A stretch of DNA of 64,000 nucleotides from Candidatus Sulfopaludibacter sp. SbA3 (GTDB taxonomy: Bacteria; Acidobacteriota; Vicinamibacteria; Vicinamibacterales; UBA2999). The position numbers and the translations under genes are program-made. Below the pieces are notes generated by a model that was not told where the DNA came from, did not search any database, and saw only the letters and a list, made by a program, of their open reading frames with translations. The stretch covers positions 62,001 through 126,000 of the forward strand of contig CAMDNQ010000006.1 in assembly GCA_945903265.1 (NCBI GenBank). Direction: 5' to 3'. Shown piece after piece: positions 45,751 through 55,903 of the stretch (positions are counted from its first letter, which is position 1; the number at the start of each line of letters is the position of its first letter).

Positions 45751-46434
45751 GTGAGAATCCTCGTCGTCGAAGACGAGCTGAAGGTGGCGAATGCCCTGCG
45801 GGAAGGCCTCCAGGGCGAAAAATTCGACGTCGTCGTCGAACGGACCGGTGAGGGCGCGTTCTTCCGCGTCACGACCGAAACCTTCGATGCCGTGCTGCTC
45901 GATCTGACGCTGCCCGGCCGCGACGGGCTGGAGATCCTGACCGCGATGCGCGAGCGGGGCATCAAGACGCCGGTCCTGGTGCTGACCGCGCGCGACACGC
46001 TGCAGGATCGCGTCCTCGGCCTCGACAGCGGCGCCGACGACTACGTCATCAAGCCGTTCGCCTTTGCGGAGCTCATCGCCAGGATTCGCGCGCTCGTGCG
46101 CCGCGGCCGCGCCGCGGAATCGCCGCGGCTTGCCGCCGCCGACCTTGACGTCAATCTGATCACCCGCAAGGTCACGCGCGGCGGCCAGGCGATCGAGCTC
46201 ACCGTCCGCGAGTTCGAGCTGCTCGACTACCTGCTCCGTCACCAGGGCCAGGTCGTCTCGCGCGAAACGCTCGCGCGCGACGTCTGGAAGGAGACCGCCC
46301 GGACGACGCCGCTCGACAACGTGATCGACGTGCACATCGCCCGCCTCCGCCGGAAGGTTGACACCGACGAGAACACCAAGCTGATTCACACGGTACGCGG
46401 CGTCGGCTTCATGCTGCGCGAGGGAGAGCCGTGA
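45751..46434 (+). CDS. OmpR-family response regulator (CusR-like)
   Basis: 227 residues. The receiver has the Asp-Glu acidic pair in ILVVEDELKVA, the phosphoacceptor in AVLLDLTLPGRDG and Lys in VIKPFAF. The winged helix ends with HTVRGVGFML. It pairs with the histidine kinase whose GTG overlaps its stop. The start is GTG at 45751, chosen because upstream in-frame codons overlap the preceding gene. No Shine-Dalgarno is seen. Confidence 0.92.
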   Translation: MRILVVEDELKVANALREGLQGEKFDVVVERTGEGAFFRVTTETFDAVLLDLTLPGRDGLEILTAMRERGIKTPVLVLTARDTLQDRVLGLDSGADDYVIKPFAFAELIARIRALVRRGRAAESPRLAAADLDVNLITRKVTRGGQAIELTVREFELLDYLLRHQGQVVSRETLARDVWKETARTTPLDNVIDVHIARLRRKVDTDENTKLIHTVRGVGFMLREGEP

Positions 46435-47825
46435 AGCGCTGGTGGCGGTCGCACAGCGTGCGCGTCAGGCTCACGCTCTGGTATCTCGCGGCGATGGTCG
46501 TCATCCTGGCGATGTACGCGGCCGTGGTCTTCGTGTTCGTCAGCCGCAATGCCTCAGAGACGCTGAACAGCCGCCTGCGCGGCGACTTTCAGTGGGCGTC
46601 CGCCATGGTGGAGCAGACACCGGAGGGCGGCATCACCTGGTACGAAGACATCAACGAGGAGGAGAGCTTCTGGCTTCAAGTCTGGAGTCCGGACGGCGAG
46701 CTCCTGTATCAGAACTCCGAGGCGATCCGCAGCGCCCTCGAAGGCAGCCGCGAACTCGCGCTGAGAGGCACTGAGGAGATTGCGGTCCTGGACCACCCGG
46801 TCGCGCCCGTGCGCGTGCTGACGCAGCGCGGGACGATCGGCGGCACCGCGGTCGTTATCCAGGTCGGACGCTCCGAATTGACGATGCAGGAGGGGCTCGC
46901 GCAGATCGCATTGATTCTGGCGCTGGGTCTTCCGCTCGCTGTTGCCCTCGCCGGGCTGGGCGGCTACACGCTGGCGCGCCGCGCGCTGCTGCCGATCGAA
47001 CGCATGACCGAACGTGCCCAGACCATCACCGCGGAGCGGTTGAGCGATCGGTTGCCGGTGGAGAACCCGGACGACGAGATGGGGCGGCTGGCGAAGGTGT
47101 TCAATGAAACCCTGGGCCGTCTCGAAGCCTCGTTCGAGCAGATGCGGCGGTTCACGTCGGACGTGTCGCACCAGCTGCGCACGCCGCTGACGTCGATTCG
47201 CAGCGTGGGAGAAGTCGGTCTGCGCGACCATCGCGACGAGCCTGCCTATCGCGGCATCATCGGCAGCATGCTCGAGGAGGCGGATCGTCTGGCGAGCCTC
47301 GTCGACAGGCTGTTGACGCTCTCGCGGGCTGAAACGCGCCAGGCGCGCCTCACTCCGGAGGATCTCGATGCGGGCGAGCTGGCGGCCGACGTCGCGGGGC
47401 ATCTCGAGGTGCTGGCGGAAGAGCAGTCACAGTCGATCGGCGTGGAGCGGGTCGGCATGCCCCATGCCTTTGCGGATCGCTTCGTCGTGCGCCAGGCGCT
47501 CATCAACCTGGTCGACAACGCGATCAAGTTCACCCCGGCGGGCGGCCAGATCCGCATCAGGGTCGCCGAGGCGTCGGATCACGTGTTGATCGACGTGATC
47601 GACAGCGGCAAGGGCATCGACTCCTCGGCGCGCGATCACATCTTCGATCGCTTCTATCGGGCGGCTGATTCGGGCACCACGGGCGCGGGACTCGGGCTGT
47701 CGATTGCCAAGGGAGCCGTTGAAGCCGCGGGCGGAAGTCTGACGCTCATGGCCTCCGGGCCAGGGGGCAGCACGTTCCGGATCATGCTGCCGAGAGCCAC
47801 GAAGCCGATACGCCGCGCCGTTTAG
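46431..47825 (+). CDS. sensor histidine kinase (CusS-like)
   Basis: 464 residues. Two membrane helices (LTLWYLAAMVVILAMYA and IALILALGLPLAVALAG) flank a periplasmic sensor of about 130 residues. HAMP (RALLPIERM), HisKA (FTSDVSHQLRTPLTSI, phosphorylated His) and HATPase blocks (NLVDNAIKF, GTTGAGLGLSIAKG) follow. The signal is unknown. The GTG start overlaps the regulator stop (GTGA). Confidence 0.93.
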   Translation: MKRWWRSHSVRVRLTLWYLAAMVVILAMYAAVVFVFVSRNASETLNSRLRGDFQWASAMVEQTPEGGITWYEDINEEESFWLQVWSPDGELLYQNSEAIRSALEGSRELALRGTEEIAVLDHPVAPVRVLTQRGTIGGTAVVIQVGRSELTMQEGLAQIALILALGLPLAVALAGLGGYTLARRALLPIERMTERAQTITAERLSDRLPVENPDDEMGRLAKVFNETLGRLEASFEQMRRFTSDVSHQLRTPLTSIRSVGEVGLRDHRDEPAYRGIIGSMLEEADRLASLVDRLLTLSRAETRQARLTPEDLDAGELAADVAGHLEVLAEEQSQSIGVERVGMPHAFADRFVVRQALINLVDNAIKFTPAGGQIRIRVAEASDHVLIDVIDSGKGIDSSARDHIFDRFYRAADSGTTGAGLGLSIAKGAVEAAGGSLTLMASGPGGSTFRIMLPRATKPIRRAV

Positions 47826-47915
47826 GTTAGACTCATCCTCCACCGCCGACCGACCGACCGCTTCTCCGACAACCCGACGCAACAACGCACCACACCCGTC
47901 GAGGGCCTACGTGTG

Positions 47916-48941
47916 ATGGCAGTGATCAGAGATCCGGTTCCGGCGTTCGAGTTCTTCGAACCGACGTCCGTCGAGGATGCACAGGTACTCCTGCGGCGCT
48001 ACGGGGCGGATGCGTGGGTGCTCGCGGGCGGCCTCGATAGCCTGGACTGGCTCAAAGACCGGATCAAGCGTCCCGAGGCGCTCGTCGACCTCGGAAACAT
48101 TCCGGGACTCAAAGGCATTCGCGAGTGGGACGGCGGACTCGAGATCGGCGCCATGACGACGCTTGCCGAACTCGTGCGGCACCCGGCCGTCCGTGATCGT
48201 TATGCGCTTCTGCTGGAAGCCGCGGAAGCCACCGACTCCACGCAGATTCGCAACCAGGGGACGCTTGGCGGCAACGTGTCGCAGGATACGCGCTGCTGGT
48301 ACTACCGGGCCGGGTGGGCCTGTTACCGCGCGGGCGGCGACATGTGCCATGCGGACACACCGGAGGCCATCAACCGGGAGCACGCGATCCTGCACGCCGA
48401 TCGCTGCGTCGCCGTGAATGCCTCCGACACAGCGCCTGCCTTGATCGCCCTTGATGCCCGGATGGTCATCCGCACCGCCGGCGGCGCCGAGCGCATCGTC
48501 GCCGCGGAGGAATATTTCGTGGGTCCCGGGGTCGACATCACGCGCATGACGATCCTCGAGCCGGGCGACGTGCTCATGGCCATCCGGCTTCCGGCCACGT
48601 GGGGCGGAGCCAGGTTTTATTTCGAGAAGGTGCGCGACCGGCAGGCCGGGGATTTCGCGCTCGCCAGCGTGGCGTCAGCGACGGTCGTGGGGAATGCGGG
48701 CATCGAACGGATGCGGATTGCGGTCAACGGCGTTGCCGCGCGCCCGCTGCGCCTCCATGCGGTCGAGATGCTGGTGCGCGGCCGGCCGGCGAGTGAGTCC
48801 ACGGCTATGGCTGCCGCCAACCTTGCGGTCGACGGCGCACAGCCGCTGAAGTTCAACGCCTACAAAGTGCCGCTGATGCGGGACCTGGTGAAGCGTGCGA
48901 TTCGCGGATCCACGGCGGCTGCGTGGAGCCTGCTTACCTGA
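47916..48941 (+). CDS. FAD-binding subunit of a molybdenum hydroxylase with extra Cys insertion
   Basis: 341 residues of the xanthine-dehydrogenase medium-subunit family. WVLAGGLDSLDWLKD and RNQGTLGGNVSQD are FAD-contacting blocks. Between them and the C-terminal lobe is an insertion with four Cys (DTRCWYYR, GWACYRAG, DMCHAD, ADRCVAV) that resembles the [4Fe-4S]-binding segment of PaoB and 4-hydroxybenzoyl-CoA reductase beta. ATG at 47916 is preceded by GTG one codon earlier. It is convergent with mltB and overlaps it by 8 bases, so it is separated from iorA/iorB by that gene. Confidence 0.88.
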   Translation: MAVIRDPVPAFEFFEPTSVEDAQVLLRRYGADAWVLAGGLDSLDWLKDRIKRPEALVDLGNIPGLKGIREWDGGLEIGAMTTLAELVRHPAVRDRYALLLEAAEATDSTQIRNQGTLGGNVSQDTRCWYYRAGWACYRAGGDMCHADTPEAINREHAILHADRCVAVNASDTAPALIALDARMVIRTAGGAERIVAAEEYFVGPGVDITRMTILEPGDVLMAIRLPATWGGARFYFEKVRDRQAGDFALASVASATVVGNAGIERMRIAVNGVAARPLRLHAVEMLVRGRPASESTAMAAANLAVDGAQPLKFNAYKVPLMRDLVKRAIRGSTAAAWSLLT

Positions 48942-49944
48942 TCTGATCGGCAGCGAGCGCGACGGTCAGCGCGTAGTAATGCGCGCAGTTATAGCGGAGG
49001 ATCGCGTCGTAATTCTCGTAGACCAGGAACGTGCGCGCGTCGGTCGTCACCAGTCCCGCCTTTACACCCGCCCTCGGCAACGCGCGTCCGGTCATGGTGC
49101 GCACCCCGAGCTTCTGCCAGTCCGCGAGCGGGATGCGTTCGGTCATGTTGCGCATCGCGAAGCACCCTTCGGTCCGCTTCGTCGTTTCCTTGTCGATGCG
49201 TTCCCGCGCGGCGGCGCTGACGCGCACCTCCCGCCCCCACGTGAATTCGTCGTCCCATCCCGATTCCTCGAGATAGTTCGCGATGGAGGCGAGCGCGTCG
49301 CCCGTGGAACGCCAGATGTCCGTGCGTCCGTCGCGGTCGAAGTCTTCGGCAAATTTCAGGTAGCTGGACGGCATGAACTGCGGGTGCCCCATGGCCCCGG
49401 CCCACGACCCCGTCATGCGCGAGGCCTCGATGTGCCCGCGCTGGACGATCGTCAATGCGTCGAACAATTCGCCGCGGAAAAAGGCGGCTCGGCGTGGTTC
49501 CCACGCCAGCGTAGCGAGCGCCTGGAAAATCGGCGTGCTGCCCGTGATCCGGCCGTACTGCGTCTCCATTCCCCAGATCGCGAGGATGAACCGGCGCTGG
49601 ACGTCGTAGCTGTTCTCGATCCTGCCGAGCAGCTGGCGGTGCTGGCGGGCCATGTCGCGGCCGCGCCTGAGAAAGAGCGGCGTCACGCGAACCTTGTAGT
49701 ACCGCTCGAACCCGACGACCAGCTCCGCCTGGGACCGGTCGTTCTGGATCACCCGCTGCAGCGGCTGGATGCCCGAGAGCGTCTGCTTGACGAGCGCTTC
49801 GCTGTACCCGCGGCCGCGGGCTTCCTCGATCAGCGCCTCCCGCCACTCGTCGAAGGGCGGCGGTTCGGGGGGGATGTCGGCTGGCTGTTGCTGCTGCGGC
49901 GCTCCCAGCCAGGCGGCGATAAGGACGAGACTGAGCAGGCGCAT
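48934..49944 (-). CDS. mltB: lytic murein transglycosylase, MltB-like
   Basis: 336 residues with a signal peptide ([14 protein letters not shown]) and a Gln/Pro-rich linker. [14 protein letters not shown] contains the catalytic Glu, and [21 protein letters not shown] is a family block. It cleaves peptidoglycan between MurNAc and GlcNAc to make anhydro ends. ATG at 49944 gives the signal peptide; an upstream ATG would overlap iorA. Reads divergently from iorA with a spacer of only 19 bases. Confidence 0.9.
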   Translation of the reverse strand: MRLLSLVLIAAWLGAPQQQQPADIPPEPPPFDEWREALIEEARGRGYSEALVKQTLSGIQPLQRVIQNDRSQAELVVGFERYYKVRVTPLFLRRGRDMARQHRQLLGRIENSYDVQRRFILAIWGMETQYGRITGSTPIFQALATLAWEPRRAAFFRGELFDALTIVQRGHIEASRMTGSWAGAMGHPQFMPSSYLKFAEDFDRDGRTDIWRSTGDALASIANYLEESGWDDEFTWGREVRVSAAARERIDKETTKRTEGCFAMRNMTERIPLADWQKLGVRTMTGRALPRAGVKAGLVTTDARTFLVYENYDAILRYNCAHYYALTVALAADQIR

Positions 49945-49963
49945 CTCAGTGATAATAGCCGCC
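49945..49963. promoter_or_regulatory. 19-base symmetric divergent promoter
   Basis: The whole spacer ctcagtgataatagccgcc carries GATAAT 7 bases before the iorA ATG and, on the other strand, TATTAT 7 bases before the mltB ATG. Both transcripts would be leaderless and any -35 elements would lie inside the opposite gene. Confidence 0.5.
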
Positions 49964-50455
49964 ATGCCATACACCTTGAACGTCAATGGAAAGACGACGG
50001 TTGTTGACGCGCCGGCAGATATGCCGCTGCTCTGGGTGCTCCGCGACGTCCTGAGCCTCAAGGGAACGAAATACGGCTGTGGTATCGGCCAGTGCGGCGC
50101 CTGCACGGTGCACGTCCGCGGCCGTGCGGTGCGGTCGTGCCAGACGACGGTCGCCGCTGCGGCGGGAGCGCCGATTACGACCATTGAAGGCCTCTCGGCC
50201 GACGGGTCGCATCCGCTGCAGGTGACGTGGCAGGAAATCGATGTCCCGCAGTGCGGCTACTGCCAGGCGGGCCAGATTATGTCGGCGGCTGCGCTGCTGC
50301 AGGCCACTCCGCGGCCCACGAACGCCCAGATCGATACGGCGATGAACGGCAACGTCTGCCGCTGCGGCACGTATCTCCGCATTCGCGAGGCGATTCACAA
50401 GGCGGCCGCGATGCAACCTGGCCAGACGCCGCAAACGGCGCGCGCATCCCGCTAG
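49964..50455 (+). CDS. iorA: [2Fe-2S] subunit, isoquinoline 1-oxidoreductase alpha type
   Basis: 163 residues. [13 protein letters not shown] with a later RSC forms the plant-type [2Fe-2S] site; [10 protein letters not shown] and CRCGTYLRI form the second, helical [2Fe-2S] site. It transfers electrons from the molybdenum subunit encoded next. ATG at 49964 starts the normal N-terminus [10 protein letters not shown]; the frame is open upstream but overlaps mltB. Confidence 0.93.
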   Translation: MPYTLNVNGKTTVVDAPADMPLLWVLRDVLSLKGTKYGCGIGQCGACTVHVRGRAVRSCQTTVAAAAGAPITTIEGLSADGSHPLQVTWQEIDVPQCGYCQAGQIMSAAALLQATPRPTNAQIDTAMNGNVCRCGTYLRIREAIHKAAAMQPGQTPQTARASR

Positions 50456-50465
50456 GAGAAGGCAC

Positions 50466-52688
50466 ATGACAAAAAACCTGTCGCTGGATCGCCGCTCCTT
50501 CCTCCGCATCTCCGCCCTTGCCGGCGGCGGTGTCCTCATTTCCGCCTACATCGACCCGGTGGGGAGCGTGTTCGCGCAGGCCACGGCCGCGCCGCCGGTC
50601 GCGTTCGTGCCCAACGCGTTCGTCAAGGTCACCGCCGACAACATCGTCACGATCATCTCGAAGAACCCGGAGATCGGGCAGGGCATCAAGACGTCGCTGC
50701 CGATGCTGATCGCCGAGGAGCTCGAGGTGGACTGGGAGACGGTCCGCATCGAGCAGGCGGACCTGGACCAGGCGAAGTACGGCCAGCAGAATGCCGGCGG
50801 CAGCACGGCGACGCCCAACAACTACGACCCGCTGCGCCGCGTCGGGGCGTCGGTCCGTCAGATGTTCATTGCCGCGGCCGCTCAGGGCTGGGGCGTGCCG
50901 GCCGCCGAGTGCTCGGCCGCGTCGGCCACCGTGCGTCATCAGGCGTCGGGACGCTCGATGACCTACGGGCAGCTCGCGGGCGCAGTCGCGACGATGGCCC
51001 CGCCGGACATGGCGGGCGTGCCGCTCAAGCCGCAGTCCGCGCACAAGATCGTCGGCCAGCCGAAGGGCGGCTACGACAATCGCGCGATTGTCACCGGCCA
51101 GCCGACGTTCGGCATCGACCTGACGCTGCCGGGCATGCTGTTCGCGGTCTACGAGAAGTGCCCGGTGTACGCCGGCACGGTCGTGAGCGCGAACTACGAC
51201 GAGGTGAAGGCGCTGCCGGGAGTCCGTCACGTCTTCGCAGTGGTTGGCACGACCGACACGCGCGGCCTGATGCCGGGCGTCGCGATTGTCGCCGACAGCT
51301 GGTGGCAGGCACAGAGTGCGCGGCGCCGGCTGCGCGTGACGTGGAACGAGGGGCCGACCGCGTCACAAAGCAGCGAGGGGTTCGCGAAACAGGCGCAGCA
51401 GATCGCGACGCAGAAGCCAGCATTTCCGTTGAGAGTCGACGGGAACGTCGACCAGGCGCTGCAGGGCGCGGCGAAGGTGGTCGAGGCCGCCTACGCCTAC
51501 CCGTTCATCTCCCACGCGCCGCTCGAGCCGCAGAACTGCACCGCGCACTATCGCGACGGGAAGATGGAAATCTGGGCGCCGACGCAGACGCCGCAGAACG
51601 GGCGCCAGCTGGTGTCAACGGCGCTGAGCATCCCGCAGGAAAACATCACGATCCACATCCAGCGTGCGGGCGGCGGCTTCGGCCGGCGGCTGACGAACGA
51701 CTACATGGGTGAGGCGGCGGCGATCGCCAAAGAGATCGGCGTGCCCGTCAAGGTGCTGTGGACGCGCGAAGACGACATGCAGCACGACCACTACCGTCCG
51801 GGCGGCTTCCACTTCCTGAAAGCGGGTGTGGACGCGTCGGGCAAGGTCGTCGCGTGGCGGAACCACTTCGTCAGCTACGGCGACAACGCGAGAGGCGCCC
51901 AGGGATTCTCGAACTCGGCGAACATCAACGGCGTCGAGTTCCCCGCGCGCTTCGTACCGAACTTCGACTTCCAGTCGACGCTGATCCCGCTGGGCGTGCC
52001 GACCGGCGCCCTGCGCGCGCCGCGGAGCAACGCGTTCTCGTGGGCCTTCCAGTCCTTCATCGACGAGCTCGCGTCGGCCGCGGGGAAGGATCCGTTGCAG
52101 TTCCGGCTCGACCTCCTGTCGGGGCCGGCGATGCCGCCTCCCGCCGAAGGCGCCGACGGCTTCGACGCGGCGCGCATGCGCGGCGTGCTGGAGCTCGTGC
52201 GCGACAAGTCGGGATGGAGCAACCGTCGTCCGACGCCAGGACGCGCGATGGGCGTGTCGTTTCAGTACAGCCATCGCGGCTACTTCGCGCACGTGGCCGA
52301 CGTGAGCGTCGACGCGCAGAATCGCGTGAAGGTCAACAAGGTCTGGGTGGCTGGCGACATCGGCAGCCAGATCGTGAACCCCAGCTCGGCGATCAATCAG
52401 TCGCAGGGCGCCGTGATCGAAGGCATGAGCCACGTGATGCACTGGGAGATCACGTTTGCGAAGGGCCGGGCGGTGCAGGGCAACTTCAACGACTACCAGC
52501 CGACCCGCATGGTGCAGGCGCCGCCGGAGATCGAGGTCCACTTTCTGAAGACCGACAATCCGCCGACCGGCCTGGGCGAGCCGGCGCTCCCGCCGACCGT
52601 CGGTGCGATTGCGAACGCGATTGCCGCCGCGTCGGGGAAGCGCATCCGCAGCCTGCCGCTCGCCAAGAGCGGTTACCGCTGGGCCTGA
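50466..52688 (+). CDS. iorB: molybdopterin subunit, isoquinoline 1-oxidoreductase beta type
   Basis: 740 residues with a Tat signal (RRSFLR at about residues 9-14), so the folded complex is exported to the periplasm. [15 protein letters not shown] is a molybdopterin-binding loop and [10 protein letters not shown] near the C-terminus holds the catalytic Glu. The length fits the IorB/aldehyde-dehydrogenase-like group lacking FAD. It oxidises an N-heterocycle or aldehyde, passing electrons to IorA and then a cytochrome. ORFs of the type are common in soil bacteria; the substrate is not shown by context. Confidence 0.9.
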   Translation: MTKNLSLDRRSFLRISALAGGGVLISAYIDPVGSVFAQATAAPPVAFVPNAFVKVTADNIVTIISKNPEIGQGIKTSLPMLIAEELEVDWETVRIEQADLDQAKYGQQNAGGSTATPNNYDPLRRVGASVRQMFIAAAAQGWGVPAAECSAASATVRHQASGRSMTYGQLAGAVATMAPPDMAGVPLKPQSAHKIVGQPKGGYDNRAIVTGQPTFGIDLTLPGMLFAVYEKCPVYAGTVVSANYDEVKALPGVRHVFAVVGTTDTRGLMPGVAIVADSWWQAQSARRRLRVTWNEGPTASQSSEGFAKQAQQIATQKPAFPLRVDGNVDQALQGAAKVVEAAYAYPFISHAPLEPQNCTAHYRDGKMEIWAPTQTPQNGRQLVSTALSIPQENITIHIQRAGGGFGRRLTNDYMGEAAAIAKEIGVPVKVLWTREDDMQHDHYRPGGFHFLKAGVDASGKVVAWRNHFVSYGDNARGAQGFSNSANINGVEFPARFVPNFDFQSTLIPLGVPTGALRAPRSNAFSWAFQSFIDELASAAGKDPLQFRLDLLSGPAMPPPAEGADGFDAARMRGVLELVRDKSGWSNRRPTPGRAMGVSFQYSHRGYFAHVADVSVDAQNRVKVNKVWVAGDIGSQIVNPSSAINQSQGAVIEGMSHVMHWEITFAKGRAVQGNFNDYQPTRMVQAPPEIEVHFLKTDNPPTGLGEPALPPTVGAIANAIAAASGKRIRSLPLAKSGYRWA

Positions 52689-52694
52689 ACCCTC

Positions 52695-52786
52695 TGAACC
52701 ACGAAGGCACGAAGTGATCGAAGGGCACGAAGTTACATAAAGGTTTTCGTGATCTTCGTCCTCTTCGTGGCTTCGTGGTGTTCATG
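52695..52786. repeat. cacgaag-word palindrome between iorB and hemD
   Basis: tgaaccacgaaggcacgaag at the left is complementary, imperfectly, to cttcgtggcttcgtggtg at the right, with a loop rich in A and T. Three cacgaag words lie in the left arm. The right arm ends at the hemD ATG. Similar words occur at 22090-22115 in the end of the alkyltransferase gene. Confidence 0.7.
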
Positions 52787-53677
52787 GTCCGCAGCGTGAC
52801 GCCTAACTTTCAGGGTCTTCGGGTTCTCGTGCTCGAAAGCCGGCGCTCGAAGGAGATGGCGGCTCTCGTCACCACCTACGGCGGGCGCCCGGTCGCGGCG
52901 CCCGCGATGCGCGAAATACCACTCGACTCCAATCCAGACGCACTTGCCTTTGGCGACGCCCTCCTCGCGGGCCGCGTCGACGTCGTCATTCTGCTCACCG
53001 GCGTCGGGACGCGGGCCATGCTGAACGTGATCGAGACGAAGCATCCACGCGCCGCCGTCGTGGCCGCGCTGGCGAAGACCAAGGTCGTGCCGCGGGGGCC
53101 GAAGCCGCTCGCCGTGCTGCGGGAGCTGGGCATCACGCCGTGGGTCATCGTTCCCGAGCCGAACACGTGGCGCGAGCTGCTGGAGACCGTCGATCAAGCC
53201 GTGGCGCGGACCTTGCCTGCCCCGAGCGTCGTCGAGGGGTCAGGTCCGCGGACGCTGGAGGGTATGCGCGTCGCCGTGCAGGAATACGGCAAGGCGAATT
53301 CCGAGCTCCTGGAAGGCCTCGAGACGCGCGGCGCTCGGGTGACGCGCGTGCCTGTCTATCGATGGGCGCTGCCGGAAGACATCGCCCCGCTGCAGGCGGC
53401 GACGGCCGCCATCGCCCGTGACGAGATCGACGTCGTGTTGTTCACGACGAGCGCCCAGATCGCGCATCTCGATCAGATCGCGGATGCACAAGGCACGCGG
53501 GAAGCGGTGCGCCGCGGGCTGCAACGGATGGTCGTCGCGTCGATCGGCCCGACGACCTCCGAAGAGCTGCGCCACGAAGGCATTGAGATCGATCTGGAAG
53601 CCTCGCACCCGAAGATGGGATTCCTGGTGCGAGAAGCGGCTGAGAAAGCTGCCGATATTTTGCGTACGAAGAGATAA
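52784..53677 (+). CDS. hemD: uroporphyrinogen-III synthase-like protein
   Basis: 297 residues from ATG 52784. LRVLVLESRRSKEMAAL, VVILLTGVGTRAML, PRGPKPLAVLRELG and, in the second half, VVASIGPTTSEELRHEG are HemD blocks. It cyclises hydroxymethylbilane in tetrapyrrole synthesis, although no other hem genes are present here, so a related regulatory HemD-like role is possible. ATG 52784 lies in a palindrome arm; GTG at 52796 (MTPNFQGLR after change) is the alternative. A 42-base palindrome is inserted in frame at 53207-53248. Confidence 0.8.
   Translation: MVRSVTPNFQGLRVLVLESRRSKEMAALVTTYGGRPVAAPAMREIPLDSNPDALAFGDALLAGRVDVVILLTGVGTRAMLNVIETKHPRAAVVAALAKTKVVPRGPKPLAVLRELGITPWVIVPEPNTWRELLETVDQAVARTLPAPSVVEGSGPRTLEGMRVAVQEYGKANSELLEGLETRGARVTRVPVYRWALPEDIAPLQAATAAIARDEIDVVLFTTSAQIAHLDQIADAQGTREAVRRGLQRMVVASIGPTTSEELRHEGIEIDLEASHPKMGFLVREAAEKAADILRTKR
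53207..53248. repeat. in-frame 42-base palindrome inside hemD
   Basis: cggacct at 53207 and aggtccg at 53242 are perfect inverted ends, with ccccgag and cgagggg-like inner complementarity. It is 14 codons long and encodes PAPSVVEGSG-like residues in the interdomain region. Similar Pro/Val/Glu/Gly-coding palindromes recur in environmental genomes (from memory). Confidence 0.6.
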
Positions 53678-53679
53678 CC

Positions 53680-54030
53680 ATGCCGACATCCGACGAACTT
53701 CTGGAACTTGCCGAACTGTGCGCCTCGAAACTCGACGTGGACGGCACGCTTCGCCACGTCCCTTCGTTCTCCGACGCGGAAGATCAGTGCGAAGACGAAT
53801 ATGAGGAGCTGCTGGTCGCCATCCACGAGGACGAGCTCTTCGCGCCCGTCGACATCCAGCGGCAGGAAGAACTGGTGGAGCAGATTGCCGCGGCATTGCC
53901 CGAAGACAAGCGGATGATGATCGTGGAGCTCGCCGACAATCACGCCCGCCACGTCTGGATGCAGCAGGAAGGCGCGTATCACGTGGGTGTCGCCGTTGGC
54001 AGGAAACTTCGCCTGCGAACCGCGAACTGA
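53680..54030 (+). CDS. hypothetical acidic protein
   Basis: 116 residues starting 2 bases after the hemD stop. It is strongly acidic in the middle (DAEDQCEDEYEELLVAI, then DELFAPVDIQRQEELVEQI) and predicted helical, with no signal peptide or membrane helix. I do not recognise a family. Tight spacing suggests coexpression with hemD. Confidence 0.6.
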   Translation: MPTSDELLELAELCASKLDVDGTLRHVPSFSDAEDQCEDEYEELLVAIHEDELFAPVDIQRQEELVEQIAAALPEDKRMMIVELADNHARHVWMQQEGAYHVGVAVGRKLRLRTAN

Positions 54031-54045
54031 CCACGGCCCGGATTC

Positions 54046-55236
54046 TTAATTCGCGAACGCGGCGATGCCCGTTTGTGCGCGGCCGAGGATCAGCGCATGA
54101 ACGTCATGCGTGCCCTCGTAGGTATTGACGACCTCGAGGTTGACGAGGTGTCGAATCACGCCGAATTCGTCGATGATGCCGTTGCCGCCCATCATGTCGC
54201 GCGCCATGCGTGCGACGTCGAGCGCCTTGCCGGCGGAATTGCGCTTCAACATCGAGGTGATTTCAGGCGCGGCGATCCCTTCATCCTTCATGCGCCCGAG
54301 CCGAAGGCAGGACTGGAGCCCGATGGTGATCTCCGTCTGCATGTCCGCGAGCTTCTTCTGGATCAGCTGGTTGGCCGCCAGCGGCCGATCGAATTGCTTG
54401 CGGTCGAGTACATACGTGCGCGCGCGGTGCCAGCAATCCTCGGCGGCGCCCAGCGCTCCCCAGGCGATGCCATACCGTGCGCTGTTCAAACAGGTGAAGG
54501 GCCCCTTCAAACCGGTGATCTCGGGGAATACGTTCTCGTCCGGACAGAACACGTCGTCCATCACGATCTCGCCGGTCACACTGGTCCGCAGCCCGACTTT
54601 GCCGTGAACGGGCGGGGCACTCAGCCCTTTCCATGCCTTCTCGAGGATGAATCCGCGGATCGTGCCCGCGTCGTCTTTGGCCCATACGATGAAGACGTCC
54701 GCGATCGGGCTGTTGGTGATCCATGCCTTGGTTCCCGTGAGGACATAGCCACCTGACACCTTTCGTGCACGGCTGGTCATCGATCCCGGATCGGAGCCGG
54801 AATTCGGTTCGGTGAGTCCGAAACAGCCGATCCAGTCGCCGGTCGCGAGCCTGGGCAGGAACTTCTGTTTCTGAGCTTCTGTCCCGAAGTCATTGATCGG
54901 CGTCATGACGAGCGAACCCTGGACGCTCATCATGGAACGAAAGCCCGAATCGACACGTTCCACTTCGCGCGCGACGAGGCCGTAACTCACGTAATTGAGT
55001 CCTGCGCCACCGTGCTCTTCGGGGATGACGATCCCGAGCATGTCCAGCGAGCCGAGCTCGCGGAAGATCGCGACATCCGTCTCCTCACGGCGGAACGCGT
55101 CGAGTACCCGAGGCGCGAGCCGATCCTGGCAGTAGGCACGCGCCGTGTCCCGCACCAGCCGCTCCTCGTGCGTCAGTTGCTGGTCCAGCATCAGCGGGTC
55201 GCTCCAGTTGAAGCGCGCCTCGGTCTTTGTCGTCAT
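54046..55236 (-). CDS. gcdH: acyl-CoA dehydrogenase, glutaryl-CoA dehydrogenase-like
   Basis: 396 residues. [15 protein letters not shown] is the FAD/acyl-binding block, [22 protein letters not shown] is the conserved central region and [16 protein letters not shown] places the catalytic Glu as in GcdH. It oxidises glutaryl-CoA to crotonyl-CoA in lysine or tryptophan breakdown. ATG at 55236 is chosen over an upstream in-frame start. The GntR gene lies 25 bases upstream on the same strand. Confidence 0.88.
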   Translation of the reverse strand: MTTKTEARFNWSDPLMLDQQLTHEERLVRDTARAYCQDRLAPRVLDAFRREETDVAIFRELGSLDMLGIVIPEEHGGAGLNYVSYGLVAREVERVDSGFRSMMSVQGSLVMTPINDFGTEAQKQKFLPRLATGDWIGCFGLTEPNSGSDPGSMTSRARKVSGGYVLTGTKAWITNSPIADVFIVWAKDDAGTIRGFILEKAWKGLSAPPVHGKVGLRTSVTGEIVMDDVFCPDENVFPEITGLKGPFTCLNSARYGIAWGALGAAEDCWHRARTYVLDRKQFDRPLAANQLIQKKLADMQTEITIGLQSCLRLGRMKDEGIAAPEITSMLKRNSAGKALDVARMARDMMGGNGIIDEFGVIRHLVNLEVVNTYEGTHDVHALILGRAQTGIAAFAN

Positions 55237-55261
55237 ACGGTTGTCCCCTGCGGCGCTGGGC

Positions 55262-55903
55262 TCACCAGCTGCCGCGCTCGCCAAAAATATCGATCAGACG
55301 GCTGATGCGATCGAATCCGCCTGACCAGTTGCGCTCCAGGGCAGTTGTCACGGCGACGCTCTCCCCCTTGCGAATCGCGCGGATGATGTCGCCGTGTTCG
55401 GAGACTGAGACGCGAAGCTCGCCGATGATCGAACTTGCATAGAGTCGCCAGTAGCGATCCACCTGCGGGCGCACGGAGTCGTGAAGCGCAGTCACGCGCC
55501 TGCCGCCTCCGGAGGCGATGATGCGCGCGTGAAATTCCTTGTCGATGTCGAATACCCGTCGCGGATCGACGGGCCGTTGACTGGCGATGCTGTTCAGCTT
55601 TTCATTCAGCGTGTGGAGCTCGTCCGCCAGTTTTGCCCGCCTCACGCGCGGCAGCGTCACGACCGTGGCTCCCGCGAGCGATTCCAGGTGACCCACGATC
55701 GAATACAGCTCGCGGGCGTCCTCGAGCGTCAGCGGGGCGACGACGCTGCGCGTCTTGCGGTTCTGTTTGTGCTCGATCACGTATCCGTCGCGATGCAGCC
55801 ACTGGAGGGCGCCGCGAATAGGGGTCCGGCTGAGACCGAGGCGCTCGGCGATCTCCGATTCAACAATCCACGCACCCGGAGGTAAATTGCCGCGCACGAT
55901 CAA
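55262..55903 (-). CDS. GntR/FCD-family regulator 1
   Basis: 213 residues counted from TTG at 55903. [28 protein letters not shown] is split around its HTH; the FCD effector domain follows ([43 protein letters not shown]). The frame continues upstream without ATG, GTG or TTG and encodes AFQELRE, which matches the paralogue at 61329, so the annotated start cuts the HTH. A non-canonical start (CTG at 55912) or a frameshift near 55940 is possible. It probably controls gcdH and the divergent operon. Confidence 0.8.
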   Translation of the reverse strand: MIVRGNLPPGAWIVESEIAERLGLSRTPIRGALQWLHRDGYVIEHKQNRKTRSVVAPLTLEDARELYSIVGHLESLAGATVVTLPRVRRAKLADELHTLNEKLNSIASQRPVDPRRVFDIDKEFHARIIASGGGRRVTALHDSVRPQVDRYWRLYASSIIGELRVSVSEHGDIIRAIRKGESVAVTTALERNWSGGFDRISRLIDIFGERGSW

